From contig NZ_CP045201.1 of NCBI RefSeq assembly GCF_014899185.1, forward strand, positions 3,077,501 to 3,141,500: DNA of 64,000 bases, written 5' to 3'. The notes below the pieces were generated by a model. It searched no databases. It was not told the DNA's origin and was given only the letters and a program-made list of their open reading frames with translations. Positions within the stretch are counted from its first letter, which is position 1. The number at the start of each line of letters is the position of its first letter. Below, in pieces: positions 1-8,754 of this stretch. Source of the stretch: Pseudooceanicola spongiae (GTDB lineage Bacteria; Pseudomonadota; Alphaproteobacteria; Rhodobacterales; Rhodobacteraceae). Both the position numbers and the translations under genes were made by a program.

Positions 1-1
1 C

Positions 2-829
2 TTTGCCGACGCCTCGCGCCACGCCAGTTTCGCCCGTGGCGAGGGCCTGCCCGGCAAGGCCTGGGCCGAGGAACGCCCCGTCGTGCTGAAGGCCTTCGAC
101 GGCTCCTACTTCCAGCGCACCGAGGCTGCGCAGGAGGCTGGGCTGACCGCCGCCGTCGCCGTGCCCGTCTTCAGCGGCAAAACCCTGAAGGCCGTTCTGG
201 TCGTGCTCTGCGCCAATGATAATGTCCGTACCGGCGCCATCGAGGTCTGGAAGGAAAACGACGGCGTATTGATGCTGGACGATGGCTACTACGGAGCCGC
301 GCGGCATTTCGAGTGGGTCTCTCAGCACACGCATTTCCCGCGTGGGCAGGGCCTGCCCGGCGGCGTCTGGGCCTCGCAAACGCCGATGCTGATGCGCGAC
401 CTTGGCTCGGGCTACCGCTTCATCCGCGCCGACAGTGCGGGCAAGGCGGGGCTGACGACCGGCCTCGGCCTGCCGATCCCGGTGCCCGGTGGCGCGACCT
501 ACGTTCTGGCCCTGCTCTCGGCCCTCGGCACCCCTATCGCCCGCCGGTTCGAGCTGTGGGATGCCCGCGCCGCCCGCGTCGGCAAGGCCGAGAAATCGGC
601 GGTGCTGGCGGATGGCATCTGCGCCCGCGAGGGCGCGCTCTGGGTCGGTGAGACAGAGGAGCCGCGCCGCGTCGCCGCCTGGCAGGGGGTGATCGGCCGT
701 GTCCTCGCCACCGGTCTGCCGGCGGTCGAGAGCGGCACTTCCGCGCTGACCCACGGCTATGACACCCTCGTCGCGCTGCCGATCCATCTGGACGGTGAAG
801 TCGCCCATATCGTCGCCTGGTATTGCTGA
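2..829 (+). CDS. Multi-GAF domain protein, 5' end cut by the window
   Basis: The reading frame is open from the window edge to the TGA at 827-829, giving 275 visible residues; the N-terminus lies outside. Two similar GAF-like modules are visible, each with a short signature: FARGEGLPGKAW near the left edge and FPRGQGLPGGVW about 100 residues later. A third, shorter copy (GVIGRVLATGLPAV, followed by a strand rich in VALPIH) makes up the C-terminus. No kinase, GGDEF, HTH or other output domain is seen in the visible part, and the protein looks soluble. It ends 15 bases before nirB, so it probably belongs to the same transcript. GAF proteins bind small ligands, and the staphylococcal GAF protein NreA is a nitrate receptor, so a nitrogen-oxide sensing role is plausible but inferred only from context. 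Confidence 0.85.
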   Translation, partial: FADASRHASFARGEGLPGKAWAEERPVVLKAFDGSYFQRTEAAQEAGLTAAVAVPVFSGKTLKAVLVVLCANDNVRTGAIEVWKENDGVLMLDDGYYGAARHFEWVSQHTHFPRGQGLPGGVWASQTPMLMRDLGSGYRFIRADSAGKAGLTTGLGLPIPVPGGATYVLALLSALGTPIARRFELWDARAARVGKAEKSAVLADGICAREGALWVGETEEPRRVAAWQGVIGRVLATGLPAVESGTSALTHGYDTLVALPIHLDGEVAHIVAWYC

Positions 830-844
830 AAGGACACCAAGAAC

Positions 845-3277
845 ATGCAGAAACTGGTCATAATCGGTGCAGGCATGGCCTCTGGCCGTGTGCTTGAGCA
901 CCTGCGCGACACCGCGCCCGACACTTTCGAGATCACGCTTTTCAACGCCGAGCCGCGCGGCAACTACAACCGCATCATGCTCTCGCCCGTGCTGTCGGGC
1001 GAAAAGACCTACGACGAGATCGTCACCCATGACGATGCCTGGTACGCCGACAACAAGGTGACCTGCCGCTTTGGCGAAAAGGTTATCGCGGTGGACCGCG
1101 CGCGCCGCGTCGTCATCGGTGAAAATGGCGAGGTGCCCTATGACAAGCTGATCTTCGGCACCGGCTCCTCGCCCTTCATCATCCCGCTGCCCGGGCACGA
1201 CAAGCAAGGCGTCGTTGCCTACCGCGATCTGGAAGACACCACCGCGATGATGCAGGCCGCAGGCAAGCCGAACGCCCGCGCTGTCGTCATCGGCGGCGGC
1301 CTACTGGGGCTTGAGGCCGCCGCCGGTCTGCGTCTGCGCGGCATGGAGGTGACGGTGTTGCATATCTCGACCCACCTGATGGAGCGTCAGCTGGACGAGG
1401 CCGCCGGATACCTGCTGCGCCGCGATCTGGAAAAGCGCGGCATCAACGTGATCCTGCAGGCCTCGACACAAGAGATCGTCGGCGGCGCTGCGGCTGAGGC
1501 CGTGCACCTCGCCGATGGCACCGTGCTGCCCTGCGATATCGTCGTCATGGCCGTCGGCATCCGCCCCGCCGTGCAGCTGGCGCGTGACTGCGGCCTGACC
1601 TGCGGGCGCGCGATCGAGGTCGATGCCCAGATGCAAACCTCCGACCCCGATATCTATGCGGTCGGCGAATGCGTTGAATTCAATGGTAATCTCTTCGGCC
1701 TCGTCGCGCCGCTCTATGATCAGGCCAAGGTGCTGGCGAAAACCCTGCTGGGCGAGGAAGATGCCTTCAAGCTGCGCGAGCTGTCGACCAAGCTGAAGGT
1801 CACCGGCTGCGATCTGTTTTCCGCCGGGGATTTTGCAGGCGGCGACGGGCGCGAGGATATCGTTTTCCGCGACCCCGGGCGCGGCGTCTACAAGCGGTTG
1901 GTGATCGAGGATGACCAGCTGATCGGTGCTGTCATGTACGGCGACACCGCCGACGCCAACTGGTTCTTCGGGCTGATCAAGGACGGCACCGATATCTCGG
2001 AAATGCGCGACAGCCTGATCTTTGGCCCGGCGTTTCAGGGGGGTGCCCAGGCGGACCCTATGGCAGCCGTTGCAGCCTTACCGCCTGAGGCGGAGATTTG
2101 TGGCTGTAACGGCGTCTGCAAGGGCACCATCACCGCGGCAATCGAGGGCGGCGCGACCGACCTCGGCGCGATCCGGGCCACCACCAAGGCCAGCGCCTCC
2201 TGCGGGACCTGCACCGGGCTTGTCGAACAGGTGCTGTCGGTCACGCTGGGCGATGCCTTCGTGCTGCCCGCCGCGCAACCGGTCTGCAAATGCACCGACC
2301 TGACGCATGAAGACGTCCGCCGCCTGATCAAGGCGCAACAGCTGAAATCCCAGCCCGCCGTCTGGCAGCAGCTGGCGTGGAAAACCCCCAACGGCTGCCA
2401 TGTCTGCCGTCCGGCGATCAACTACTACCTGCTCGCCGACTGGCCACTTGAGTATCAGGACGACCTGCAATCGCGCTTCGTCAACGAACGCAATCACGCC
2501 AACATCCAGAAGGACGGCACCTATTCCGTCATGCCGCGCATGTGGGGCGGCATCACCACCCCGGACGAGCTGCGCGCGATTGCCGATGCCGCCGACAAGT
2601 TCAAGGTGCCCACCGTCAAGGTCACCGGCGGCCAGCGCATCGATCTGCTCGGCGTCAAGAAAGAGGACCTGACCGACATCTGGTACGACCTCAATCAGGC
2701 GGGCATGGTCTCCGGGCACGCCTATTCCAAGGGGCTGCGCACCGTGAAAACCTGCGTCGGGACGGATCACTGCCGCTTCGGCACGCAGGATTCCACCGGC
2801 CTCGGCATCAAGCTAGAGAAAAAGCTCTGGGGCTCGTGGACGCCGCACAAGGTCAAGCTGGGCGTCTCGGGCTGCCCGAGGAACTGCGCCGAGGCAACCT
2901 GCAAGGACGTCGGCATCATCTGCGTCGACAGTGGCTATCAGGTCAGCGTCGCCGGGGCGGCGGGCATGGACGTCAAGGAAACCGAACGCCTGCATGACGC
3001 GCGGACCGAGGAAGAGGCGATCGAATGGGTCGCCGCCTTCGTGCAGCTCTATCGCGAGAACGGCAAGTATCTGGATCGCGCCTATAAATGGGTCGCCAAG
3101 GTCAGCCTCGACTGGGTGAAGGAAACCCTCGCTGACGACGCCACCCGCGCCGCGCTGAACGAACGGTTCGAGATCTCGCAATCCGTCTACCGCAAGGACC
3201 CCTGGGCCGATCACAACCAGAGCCGGGCCGCGCTCTACCAACCCCTCGCCGATCTCACACAGGAGGCCGCAGAATGA
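845..3277 (+). CDS. nirB: Assimilatory nitrite reductase [NAD(P)H], large subunit
   Basis: The 810-residue product reduces nitrite to ammonium in the cytoplasm with six electrons from NAD(P)H. Domains in order: an FAD-binding Rossmann fold (IIGAGMASG, residues 6-14), a second nucleotide-binding fold (VIGGGLLGLEAA, about 147-158), and a BFD-like [2Fe-2S] region with Cys pairs CGCNGVC and CGTC (about 418-460) followed by CKC and CHVC. The C-terminal siroheme/[4Fe-4S] domain has ligands Cys637, Cys643, Cys677 and Cys681 in the C-x5-C and C-x3-C spacing of the family. Length is typical of NirB. An AAGGA sequence precedes the ATG. Its TGA overlaps the nirD ATG (ATGA), indicating translational coupling. 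Confidence 0.97.
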   Translation: MQKLVIIGAGMASGRVLEHLRDTAPDTFEITLFNAEPRGNYNRIMLSPVLSGEKTYDEIVTHDDAWYADNKVTCRFGEKVIAVDRARRVVIGENGEVPYDKLIFGTGSSPFIIPLPGHDKQGVVAYRDLEDTTAMMQAAGKPNARAVVIGGGLLGLEAAAGLRLRGMEVTVLHISTHLMERQLDEAAGYLLRRDLEKRGINVILQASTQEIVGGAAAEAVHLADGTVLPCDIVVMAVGIRPAVQLARDCGLTCGRAIEVDAQMQTSDPDIYAVGECVEFNGNLFGLVAPLYDQAKVLAKTLLGEEDAFKLRELSTKLKVTGCDLFSAGDFAGGDGREDIVFRDPGRGVYKRLVIEDDQLIGAVMYGDTADANWFFGLIKDGTDISEMRDSLIFGPAFQGGAQADPMAAVAALPPEAEICGCNGVCKGTITAAIEGGATDLGAIRATTKASASCGTCTGLVEQVLSVTLGDAFVLPAAQPVCKCTDLTHEDVRRLIKAQQLKSQPAVWQQLAWKTPNGCHVCRPAINYYLLADWPLEYQDDLQSRFVNERNHANIQKDGTYSVMPRMWGGITTPDELRAIADAADKFKVPTVKVTGGQRIDLLGVKKEDLTDIWYDLNQAGMVSGHAYSKGLRTVKTCVGTDHCRFGTQDSTGLGIKLEKKLWGSWTPHKVKLGVSGCPRNCAEATCKDVGIICVDSGYQVSVAGAAGMDVKETERLHDARTEEEAIEWVAAFVQLYRENGKYLDRAYKWVAKVSLDWVKETLADDATRAALNERFEISQSVYRKDPWADHNQSRAALYQPLADLTQEAAE

Positions 3278-3606
3278 GCTGGATCGACATCGGTCACATC
3301 GACGACATCCCCCTGCGCGGATCGCGCGTGGTGAAAACCCGCGCTGGCTGCCTCGCCGTGTTCCGCACCGCCGAGGCTGAGGTTTTCGCCGTCGGCAACA
3401 CCTGCCCGCACAAGGGCGGCCCCCTGTCCGAAGGCATCGTACATGGCACATCCGTCACCTGCCCGCTGCACAACATGATCTTCGATCTCGAAACCGGGCA
3501 GGCGCAGGGCGCGGACGACGGCAGCATCCCGACCTATCCGATCCGCATCGAGGCCGGTCGCCTGCTGCTCGACGCCGCCTCAGTTGCCCAGAGGAGCGCC
3601 GCCTGA
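3274..3606 (+). CDS. nirD: Nitrite reductase small subunit, Rieske-type
   Basis: This 110-residue protein is the small subunit of the NirBD assimilatory nitrite reductase. It has a Rieske-like fold with a complete set of potential cluster ligands, Cys44-x-His46 and Cys63-x2-His66 (in NTCPHKGG and TCPLHN). Some enterobacterial NirD proteins have lost these, so this version may carry a real [2Fe-2S] cluster. The start overlaps the nirB stop by four bases, and its own TGA shares one base with the nasA ATG (TGATG), so the three reductase genes are translationally linked. Confidence 0.95.
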   Translation: MSWIDIGHIDDIPLRGSRVVKTRAGCLAVFRTAEAEVFAVGNTCPHKGGPLSEGIVHGTSVTCPLHNMIFDLETGQAQGADDGSIPTYPIRIEAGRLLLDAASVAQRSAA

Positions 3607-6233
3607 TGAGCGCGCGCCCGCCCGAGGTCCGCTCGACCTGCCCCTATTGCGGCGTCGGCTGTGGCGTCCTGCTCAGCGCGGGCGAGGCAGGGCTGGCGGT
3701 ACGCGGCGATCCCGATCATCCGGCCAACCTCGGGCGGCTCTGCTCCAAGGGCACCAACCTTGGCGAAACCGTGGATCTTGAGGGGCGGCTGCTCCACCCC
3801 CTCTACAAGGGCGCACGCATCGACTGGGACACGGCCCTGCAGACGGTGGCCGATACATTCCGCACCACGATTGCCGAACATGGCCCCGACAGCGTCGCTT
3901 TCTACGTCTCCGGCCAGCTGCTGACCGAGGATTACTACCTCGCAAACAAGCTGATGAAGGGGTTCATCGGATCAGGCAATATCGACACGAATTCAAGGCT
4001 CTGCATGGCCTCCACCGTGGCGGGGCACAAGCGTGCCTTCGGCACCGATACCGTCCCCGGCACCTACGCCGATCTTGAGCTGGCCGATCTGGTGGTCCTG
4101 ACCGGCTCCAACCTCGCCTGGTGTCACCCGGTGCTCTACCAGCGCATCGTCGCGGCCAAGGCGGCCAGGCCGAACATGAAGATCGTCGTCATCGACCCGC
4201 GCCGCACCGCCACCTGCGACGGCGCCGACCTGCATCTGGCCCTGAAACCCGGCAGCGATGTCGCGCTGTTCAACGGGCTGCTCGTCGCCATCGCGGATCA
4301 GGGCGCGCGCGACGCCAGTTTCGCGGATCGTGTCGACGGTTTCGAGGCCGCGCTCGCTGCGGCGCGCGCAGGCGACCTCACCGTCACCGGCATCGCCCCG
4401 GCGCTGATGCAGCAGTTCTTCGACCTCTGGATCGCCACCGAAAAGGTCGTCACCGTCTTCTCCCAAGGCGTGAACCAGAGCGCCTCCGGCTCCGACAAGG
4501 TCAACGCGATCCTGAACTGCCACCTCGCCACCGGGCGGATCGGCCGCCCCGGCATGGGCCCCTTCTCCGTCACCGGCCAACCCAATGCCATGGGGGGGCG
4601 AGAGGTCGGCGGGCTGGCCAATACCCTCGCCTGCCACATGGACATCGAGAACCCCGATCACCGTCAGGCCCTGCGCCAGTTCTGGGATGCGCCAATAATG
4701 CCCGAGCGCGCTGGCCTCAAGGCGGTCGAGATGTTTCAGGCCGTCGCCTCGGGGCAGATCAAGGCGCTCTGGATCATGCACACCAACCCGGCCGTCACCA
4801 TGCCCGACGCCGACGCGGTCAAGGCAGCCATTGCAGGGTGTGACTTCGTTGTTTGCTCCGACATCACCACCCAGACCGACACGGCGCGGCTGGCCGACAT
4901 GGTGCTGCCCGCCACCGCATGGGGCGAGAAATCCGGCACCGTCACCAACTCAGACCGCACGATCAGCCGCCAGCGTGCCGCCCTGCCCACCCCGGGCGAG
5001 GCCCGCCCCGACTGGGCGCAACTGGCCGAGGTTGGTCGCCGCATGGGCTGGCACGCCGCCTTCGACTTTGCCACCCCGGCCGAGATTTTCCGCGAATACG
5101 CCGCCCTTTCCGGCATCGCGGGTGGCTTCGGGCTCGACTTCGACATCTCCGGCCTCGCGGGTCTTTCCGACACGGCCTATGACGCGCTCACCCCAACCCG
5201 CTGGCCGGTCAGCGCCCAAAAGACCGGCGGGCGCTTCTTCGGTGATGGCCGTTTCTTCACGCCCTCGGGCCGCGCGCAGATGCTGGCGCTGACCCACCGC
5301 GCTCCCGTCGCCCGGCTGCAGCCGCGCTACCCCCTGCGTCTCAACACCGGGCGCATCCGCGACCAGTGGCACACGATGACGCGCACCGCGAAATCGCCGC
5401 GCCTTTCCGCTCACCTCGCCGAACCCTTCCTTGAGCTGCACCCCAGCGACGCCACCGCGCGCGGCATCACCCCCTCGGCGCTTGTCGAGGTCACGACGCC
5501 CCATGGCCGCGCCATCCTGCGCGCGCTGATCACCGACCGCGTGCAACCGGGCGAGGTTTTCGCGCCGATGCACTGGACCGGCGAAAACGCCCCCTCTGCC
5601 CGCATCGATGCACTGATCGCCCCTATCACCGACCCCGTCTCGGGCCAGCCCGAAAGCAAGGCGGCCGCCGCCCGCATCGCGCCCTTTGACGCCAAATGGT
5701 ACGCTTTCGCCATCTCGGCCGAGGGCTTCACCCCCGATACCCCCTACTGGGCGCAGGCGAAAACCGCCCACGGCTGGCGGGCGGAAATCGCCGGCACCAC
5801 TTTACCCGACGACTGGGAGGCCTATGCTGCAACCCTGTTCGGGATCGAGGGGGCCGAGATGCAAAGTCTGTCAGATACCAATCGCGGCACTTTCCGCGCC
5901 GCGTTCCATGACGCAGGCCGCCTCAAGGCCGCGCTCTTCGTCTCGCCCACCCCCGTCGCCGTGATGCGCGACTACCTCGCCGGGTTGACGGGCACCGAGG
6001 CGCCCTTCGCGCTTTCGGGCCGCATCGGCGCGGACCAGCCGGACCCCGGCCCGACCCTCTGTTCGTGTTTCGGTGTTGGCGTGAACACCATACTTGCCGC
6101 CATCGCGGATCAGGGCCTGCGCTCGGTCGCGGCCATCGGTGCGGCCCTTCAGGCGGGCACCAACTGCGGATCCTGCCGCCCCGAACTGGCCGAGCTTCTG
6201 GCCCGCATCCCGGTGCGCGAGGCCGCAGAATGA
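3606..6233 (+). CDS. nasA: Assimilatory nitrate reductase catalytic subunit
   Basis: An 875-residue molybdopterin oxidoreductase that reduces nitrate to nitrite in the cytoplasm. The N-terminus carries the [4Fe-4S] motif CPYCGVGC with the fourth Cys in LCSKG, followed by the Mo-bisMGD domains and the dinucleotide-binding domain (for example LNTGRIRDQWHTMTRT). The C-terminal 70 residues form a BFD-like [2Fe-2S] domain with the pattern CSC...NCGSC, as in NasA proteins that accept electrons through this extra centre. There is no Tat or Sec signal, consistent with an assimilatory enzyme. It lies directly downstream of nirBD, and its stop overlaps the next start (ATGA). Confidence 0.95.
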   Translation: MSARPPEVRSTCPYCGVGCGVLLSAGEAGLAVRGDPDHPANLGRLCSKGTNLGETVDLEGRLLHPLYKGARIDWDTALQTVADTFRTTIAEHGPDSVAFYVSGQLLTEDYYLANKLMKGFIGSGNIDTNSRLCMASTVAGHKRAFGTDTVPGTYADLELADLVVLTGSNLAWCHPVLYQRIVAAKAARPNMKIVVIDPRRTATCDGADLHLALKPGSDVALFNGLLVAIADQGARDASFADRVDGFEAALAAARAGDLTVTGIAPALMQQFFDLWIATEKVVTVFSQGVNQSASGSDKVNAILNCHLATGRIGRPGMGPFSVTGQPNAMGGREVGGLANTLACHMDIENPDHRQALRQFWDAPIMPERAGLKAVEMFQAVASGQIKALWIMHTNPAVTMPDADAVKAAIAGCDFVVCSDITTQTDTARLADMVLPATAWGEKSGTVTNSDRTISRQRAALPTPGEARPDWAQLAEVGRRMGWHAAFDFATPAEIFREYAALSGIAGGFGLDFDISGLAGLSDTAYDALTPTRWPVSAQKTGGRFFGDGRFFTPSGRAQMLALTHRAPVARLQPRYPLRLNTGRIRDQWHTMTRTAKSPRLSAHLAEPFLELHPSDATARGITPSALVEVTTPHGRAILRALITDRVQPGEVFAPMHWTGENAPSARIDALIAPITDPVSGQPESKAAAARIAPFDAKWYAFAISAEGFTPDTPYWAQAKTAHGWRAEIAGTTLPDDWEAYAATLFGIEGAEMQSLSDTNRGTFRAAFHDAGRLKAALFVSPTPVAVMRDYLAGLTGTEAPFALSGRIGADQPDPGPTLCSCFGVGVNTILAAIADQGLRSVAAIGAALQAGTNCGSCRPELAELLARIPVREAAE

Positions 6234-7192
6234 CCCTCGCCCCGCATGTGCGCACCCTTGGCCGAGGCCCCGGCCGCTCCCGCTCGCTGACCTACGACGA
6301 GGCGTTTGACGCCATGCGCCTGATCCTGTCGGGAGAGGCCGAGCCCGAGGCGATCGGCGCGCTGTTGATGCTGCTGCGCATGAAGGGCGAAACCCCGGAG
6401 GAGATCGCCGGTTTCGTCGCCGCCGCCCGCGCCACCCTGCCCCAGATCACGCCGCCCGCGCTCGACTGGCCGTCCTATGCAGCGGGGCGCAGCCGGGGGT
6501 TGCCGTTCTTCCTGCTCTCGGCGCGACTTGTGGCACGCGCGGGACAGACGGTGTTGCTGCACGGCTGGAACTCGGAACACCACATGGCCGAAAGCGCCTC
6601 GGTCCGTCAGGCCCTGCCCTTCGCCGGGATCCGCACCGCCACCTCTGTCGAACATGCCGGGTCGCTGCTGGGCGAAGAAGGCATCGCCTATCTGCCGCTC
6701 GAATCCTTCCAGCCGGGCCTGCTCGACATCATGCGCCTGCGCGACAAGCTCGGCGTGCGGTCCTGCGTGAATACCGTGCTGCGCGTGCTGAACCCGGCCC
6801 ATGCGGCGGCCAGTGTGCAGGGCGTCTTTCACCCGCCCTACCGCGACCTTCAGGCCGATGCGGGCAAGCTGCTGGGCCAGCATAGCCTGACCGTCATCAA
6901 AGGCGGCGGTGGCGAGTTCGAGCGTCACCCCGCCAAGGCCATCGCCCTGTTCGGTCTGCGCGACGCCGCCGCGTTCGAGGGCACCGCCCCCGCGTTGCTG
7001 GACGAAAATACCAAGCTGAACCAGGGCTGGACCGACCCAGCCCTGCTGACGCAGCTCTGGTCCGGTGACTGGCAGGACCCCTTTGCCGAGGCCATCGTTA
7101 TCGGCACTGCGGAACTCGCGCTCGACACCCTCGGTATCCGCGATCCCGGCGCAACCGCGCGCCGCCTCTGGGAGACGCGCAGCCCGGCTTAA
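6230..7192 (+). CDS. TrpD2/YbiB-like glycosyltransferase-fold protein
   Basis: The 320-residue product resembles anthranilate phosphoribosyltransferase: an N-terminal helical domain ([28 protein letters not shown]) followed by the alpha/beta body. The glycine-rich GTGGD motif that binds PRPP in TrpD is absent; the equivalent position reads [11 protein letters not shown]. That places it in the TrpD2/YbiB group, of which E. coli YbiB is reported to bind nucleic acid rather than act as a transferase. The ATG at 6230 is chosen because it gives an ATGA overlap with nasA; an earlier in-frame ATG would lie inside nasA. The real function is unknown. It is the last gene of the nitrate operon and meets glmM tail to tail through a shared TTAA. 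Confidence 0.88.
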   Translation: MTLAPHVRTLGRGPGRSRSLTYDEAFDAMRLILSGEAEPEAIGALLMLLRMKGETPEEIAGFVAAARATLPQITPPALDWPSYAAGRSRGLPFFLLSARLVARAGQTVLLHGWNSEHHMAESASVRQALPFAGIRTATSVEHAGSLLGEEGIAYLPLESFQPGLLDIMRLRDKLGVRSCVNTVLRVLNPAHAAASVQGVFHPPYRDLQADAGKLLGQHSLTVIKGGGGEFERHPAKAIALFGLRDAAAFEGTAPALLDENTKLNQGWTDPALLTQLWSGDWQDPFAEAIVIGTAELALDTLGIRDPGATARRLWETRSPA

Positions 7193-8529
7193 CTCTCGTC
7201 GCGCACGGCCTGCACGATAGCGTCTATGACAGTGTCGAGCAGCGCCATATCCTCAGCTTCGCCCATCACGCGGATCAGCGGCTCGGTCCCCGACTTGCGG
7301 ATCAGCAACCGCCCCCCCGCACCGAGCGCCGCTTCACCATCCGCAATCGCCTGCTGCACCGCGTCACTCTGCAGCGGGGCCTTGCCCTCGGCGTAGCGCA
7401 CGTTGACCAGTTTCTGCGGCACCGGCGTAAAGACCGAGGCCAGCTCGCTCGCCGGCCGGCCGGTCTGCACCATCGCCGACAGGAACTGCAACGCCGCCAG
7501 CAGGCCATCGCCCGTGGTCGCGTGATCCGTCATAACGATATGGCCCGACTGTTCGCCGCCGAGGTTGAAGCCGCCCGCCTGCATCCGCTCGACCACATAG
7601 CGATCGCCGACCGCCGTGCGCTCCAGCGCGATGCCGCGCCCTTGCAAAAACCGCTCCAGCCCGAGGTTCGACATCACCGTCGCGACCAGCGTATCGTTGG
7701 CCAGCCGCCCCTCGTCCTTCCAGCGCGAGGCGATCAGCCCCATGATCTGGTCGCCGTCCGCGACCTTGCCATTCTCGTCGATCAGGATCACGCGGTCCGC
7801 GTCACCATCCAGACAAATGCCCACATCCGCGCGCGTCTCGCGCACACGCCGCACCGCCTGTTCGGGGCTGGTCGAGCCGCAATCCTCGTTGATATTGAAG
7901 CCGTTCGGCTCCACCCCCATCGGGAAAACCTCGGCCCCCAACTCCCACAACACCTGCGGCGCGGTGCGATAAGCGGCGCCGTTGGCGCAATCCAGCACGA
8001 TGCGCAGCCCGTCCAGACGGGTCGTGCGCGGCAGGCTGTTCTTGGCAAATTCGACGTAGCGCTCGCGCGCATTCTCGTACCGGCGGGCGCGCCCGATATT
8101 GGCGGACTGCGCCGGGGGCACCCCCTCCTCCATCAGCCGCTCGATCTCGGCCTCGGCCTCGTCCGACAGCTTGAAGCCATCGGGGCCGAAGAATTTGATG
8201 CCATTGTCCTCGGCCGGATTGTGGCTGGCCGAGATCATCACCCCAAGGTCCGCGCGCAGCGAATGCGTCAGGTACCCGATCGCAGGCGTCGGCACCGGGC
8301 CGAACAGAAACACGTTCATGCCGGTCGAGGTGAACCCCGCCGTCAGCGCATTCTCCAGCATATAACCCGACAGCCGCGTGTCCTTGCCGATGACCACCCG
8401 GTGTTCCTGCGCGTCCCGTCGAAAATAGCGCCCCGCAGCCGCCGCCAGCCGCAGCGCCACATCCGCCGTCATCGGCCATTTATTGGCCCGCCCACGCACG
8501 CCGTCGGTGCCGAACAATTTCTGTTTCAT
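7189..8529 (-). CDS. glmM: Phosphoglucosamine mutase
   Basis: GlmM (446 residues) interconverts glucosamine-6-phosphate and glucosamine-1-phosphate, the step before UDP-GlcNAc synthesis for peptidoglycan and LPS. The start [13 protein letters not shown] is typical of the family. Phosphoserine Ser102 sits in MISASHNP, and the metal loop reads DGDADR. The C-terminal sugar-phosphate loop is [12 protein letters not shown]. The start at 8529 is preceded on the minus strand by GGAGAG about 5 bases upstream; a longer frame to 8607 exists, but its N-terminus does not resemble the family. It is divergent from the next gene, another member of the same superfamily. Confidence 0.96.
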   Translation of the reverse strand: MKQKLFGTDGVRGRANKWPMTADVALRLAAAAGRYFRRDAQEHRVVIGKDTRLSGYMLENALTAGFTSTGMNVFLFGPVPTPAIGYLTHSLRADLGVMISASHNPAEDNGIKFFGPDGFKLSDEAEAEIERLMEEGVPPAQSANIGRARRYENARERYVEFAKNSLPRTTRLDGLRIVLDCANGAAYRTAPQVLWELGAEVFPMGVEPNGFNINEDCGSTSPEQAVRRVRETRADVGICLDGDADRVILIDENGKVADGDQIMGLIASRWKDEGRLANDTLVATVMSNLGLERFLQGRGIALERTAVGDRYVVERMQAGGFNLGGEQSGHIVMTDHATTGDGLLAALQFLSAMVQTGRPASELASVFTPVPQKLVNVRYAEGKAPLQSDAVQQAIADGEAALGAGGRLLIRKSGTEPLIRVMGEAEDMALLDTVIDAIVQAVRDES

Positions 8530-8754
8530 CTGGACTCTCCGACGCTTGCCTATGACAGTGGCGTATAAAGCGCGACGGCGGTGCTGTCCAATGGCGCCGA
8601 CCTGCATGAATTACCGGCGGGCCTCCGCCGCTTCTTGACGTGTTTATGATTTTTCATCCGGCGCTCACGGGCGTCTGTTGATCGATCCCGAAAGGCCCGC
8701 TACGACTGACTGCGTGAACGCAATTTTTGATCTTTTCCGACTGGACGCTTTGGC

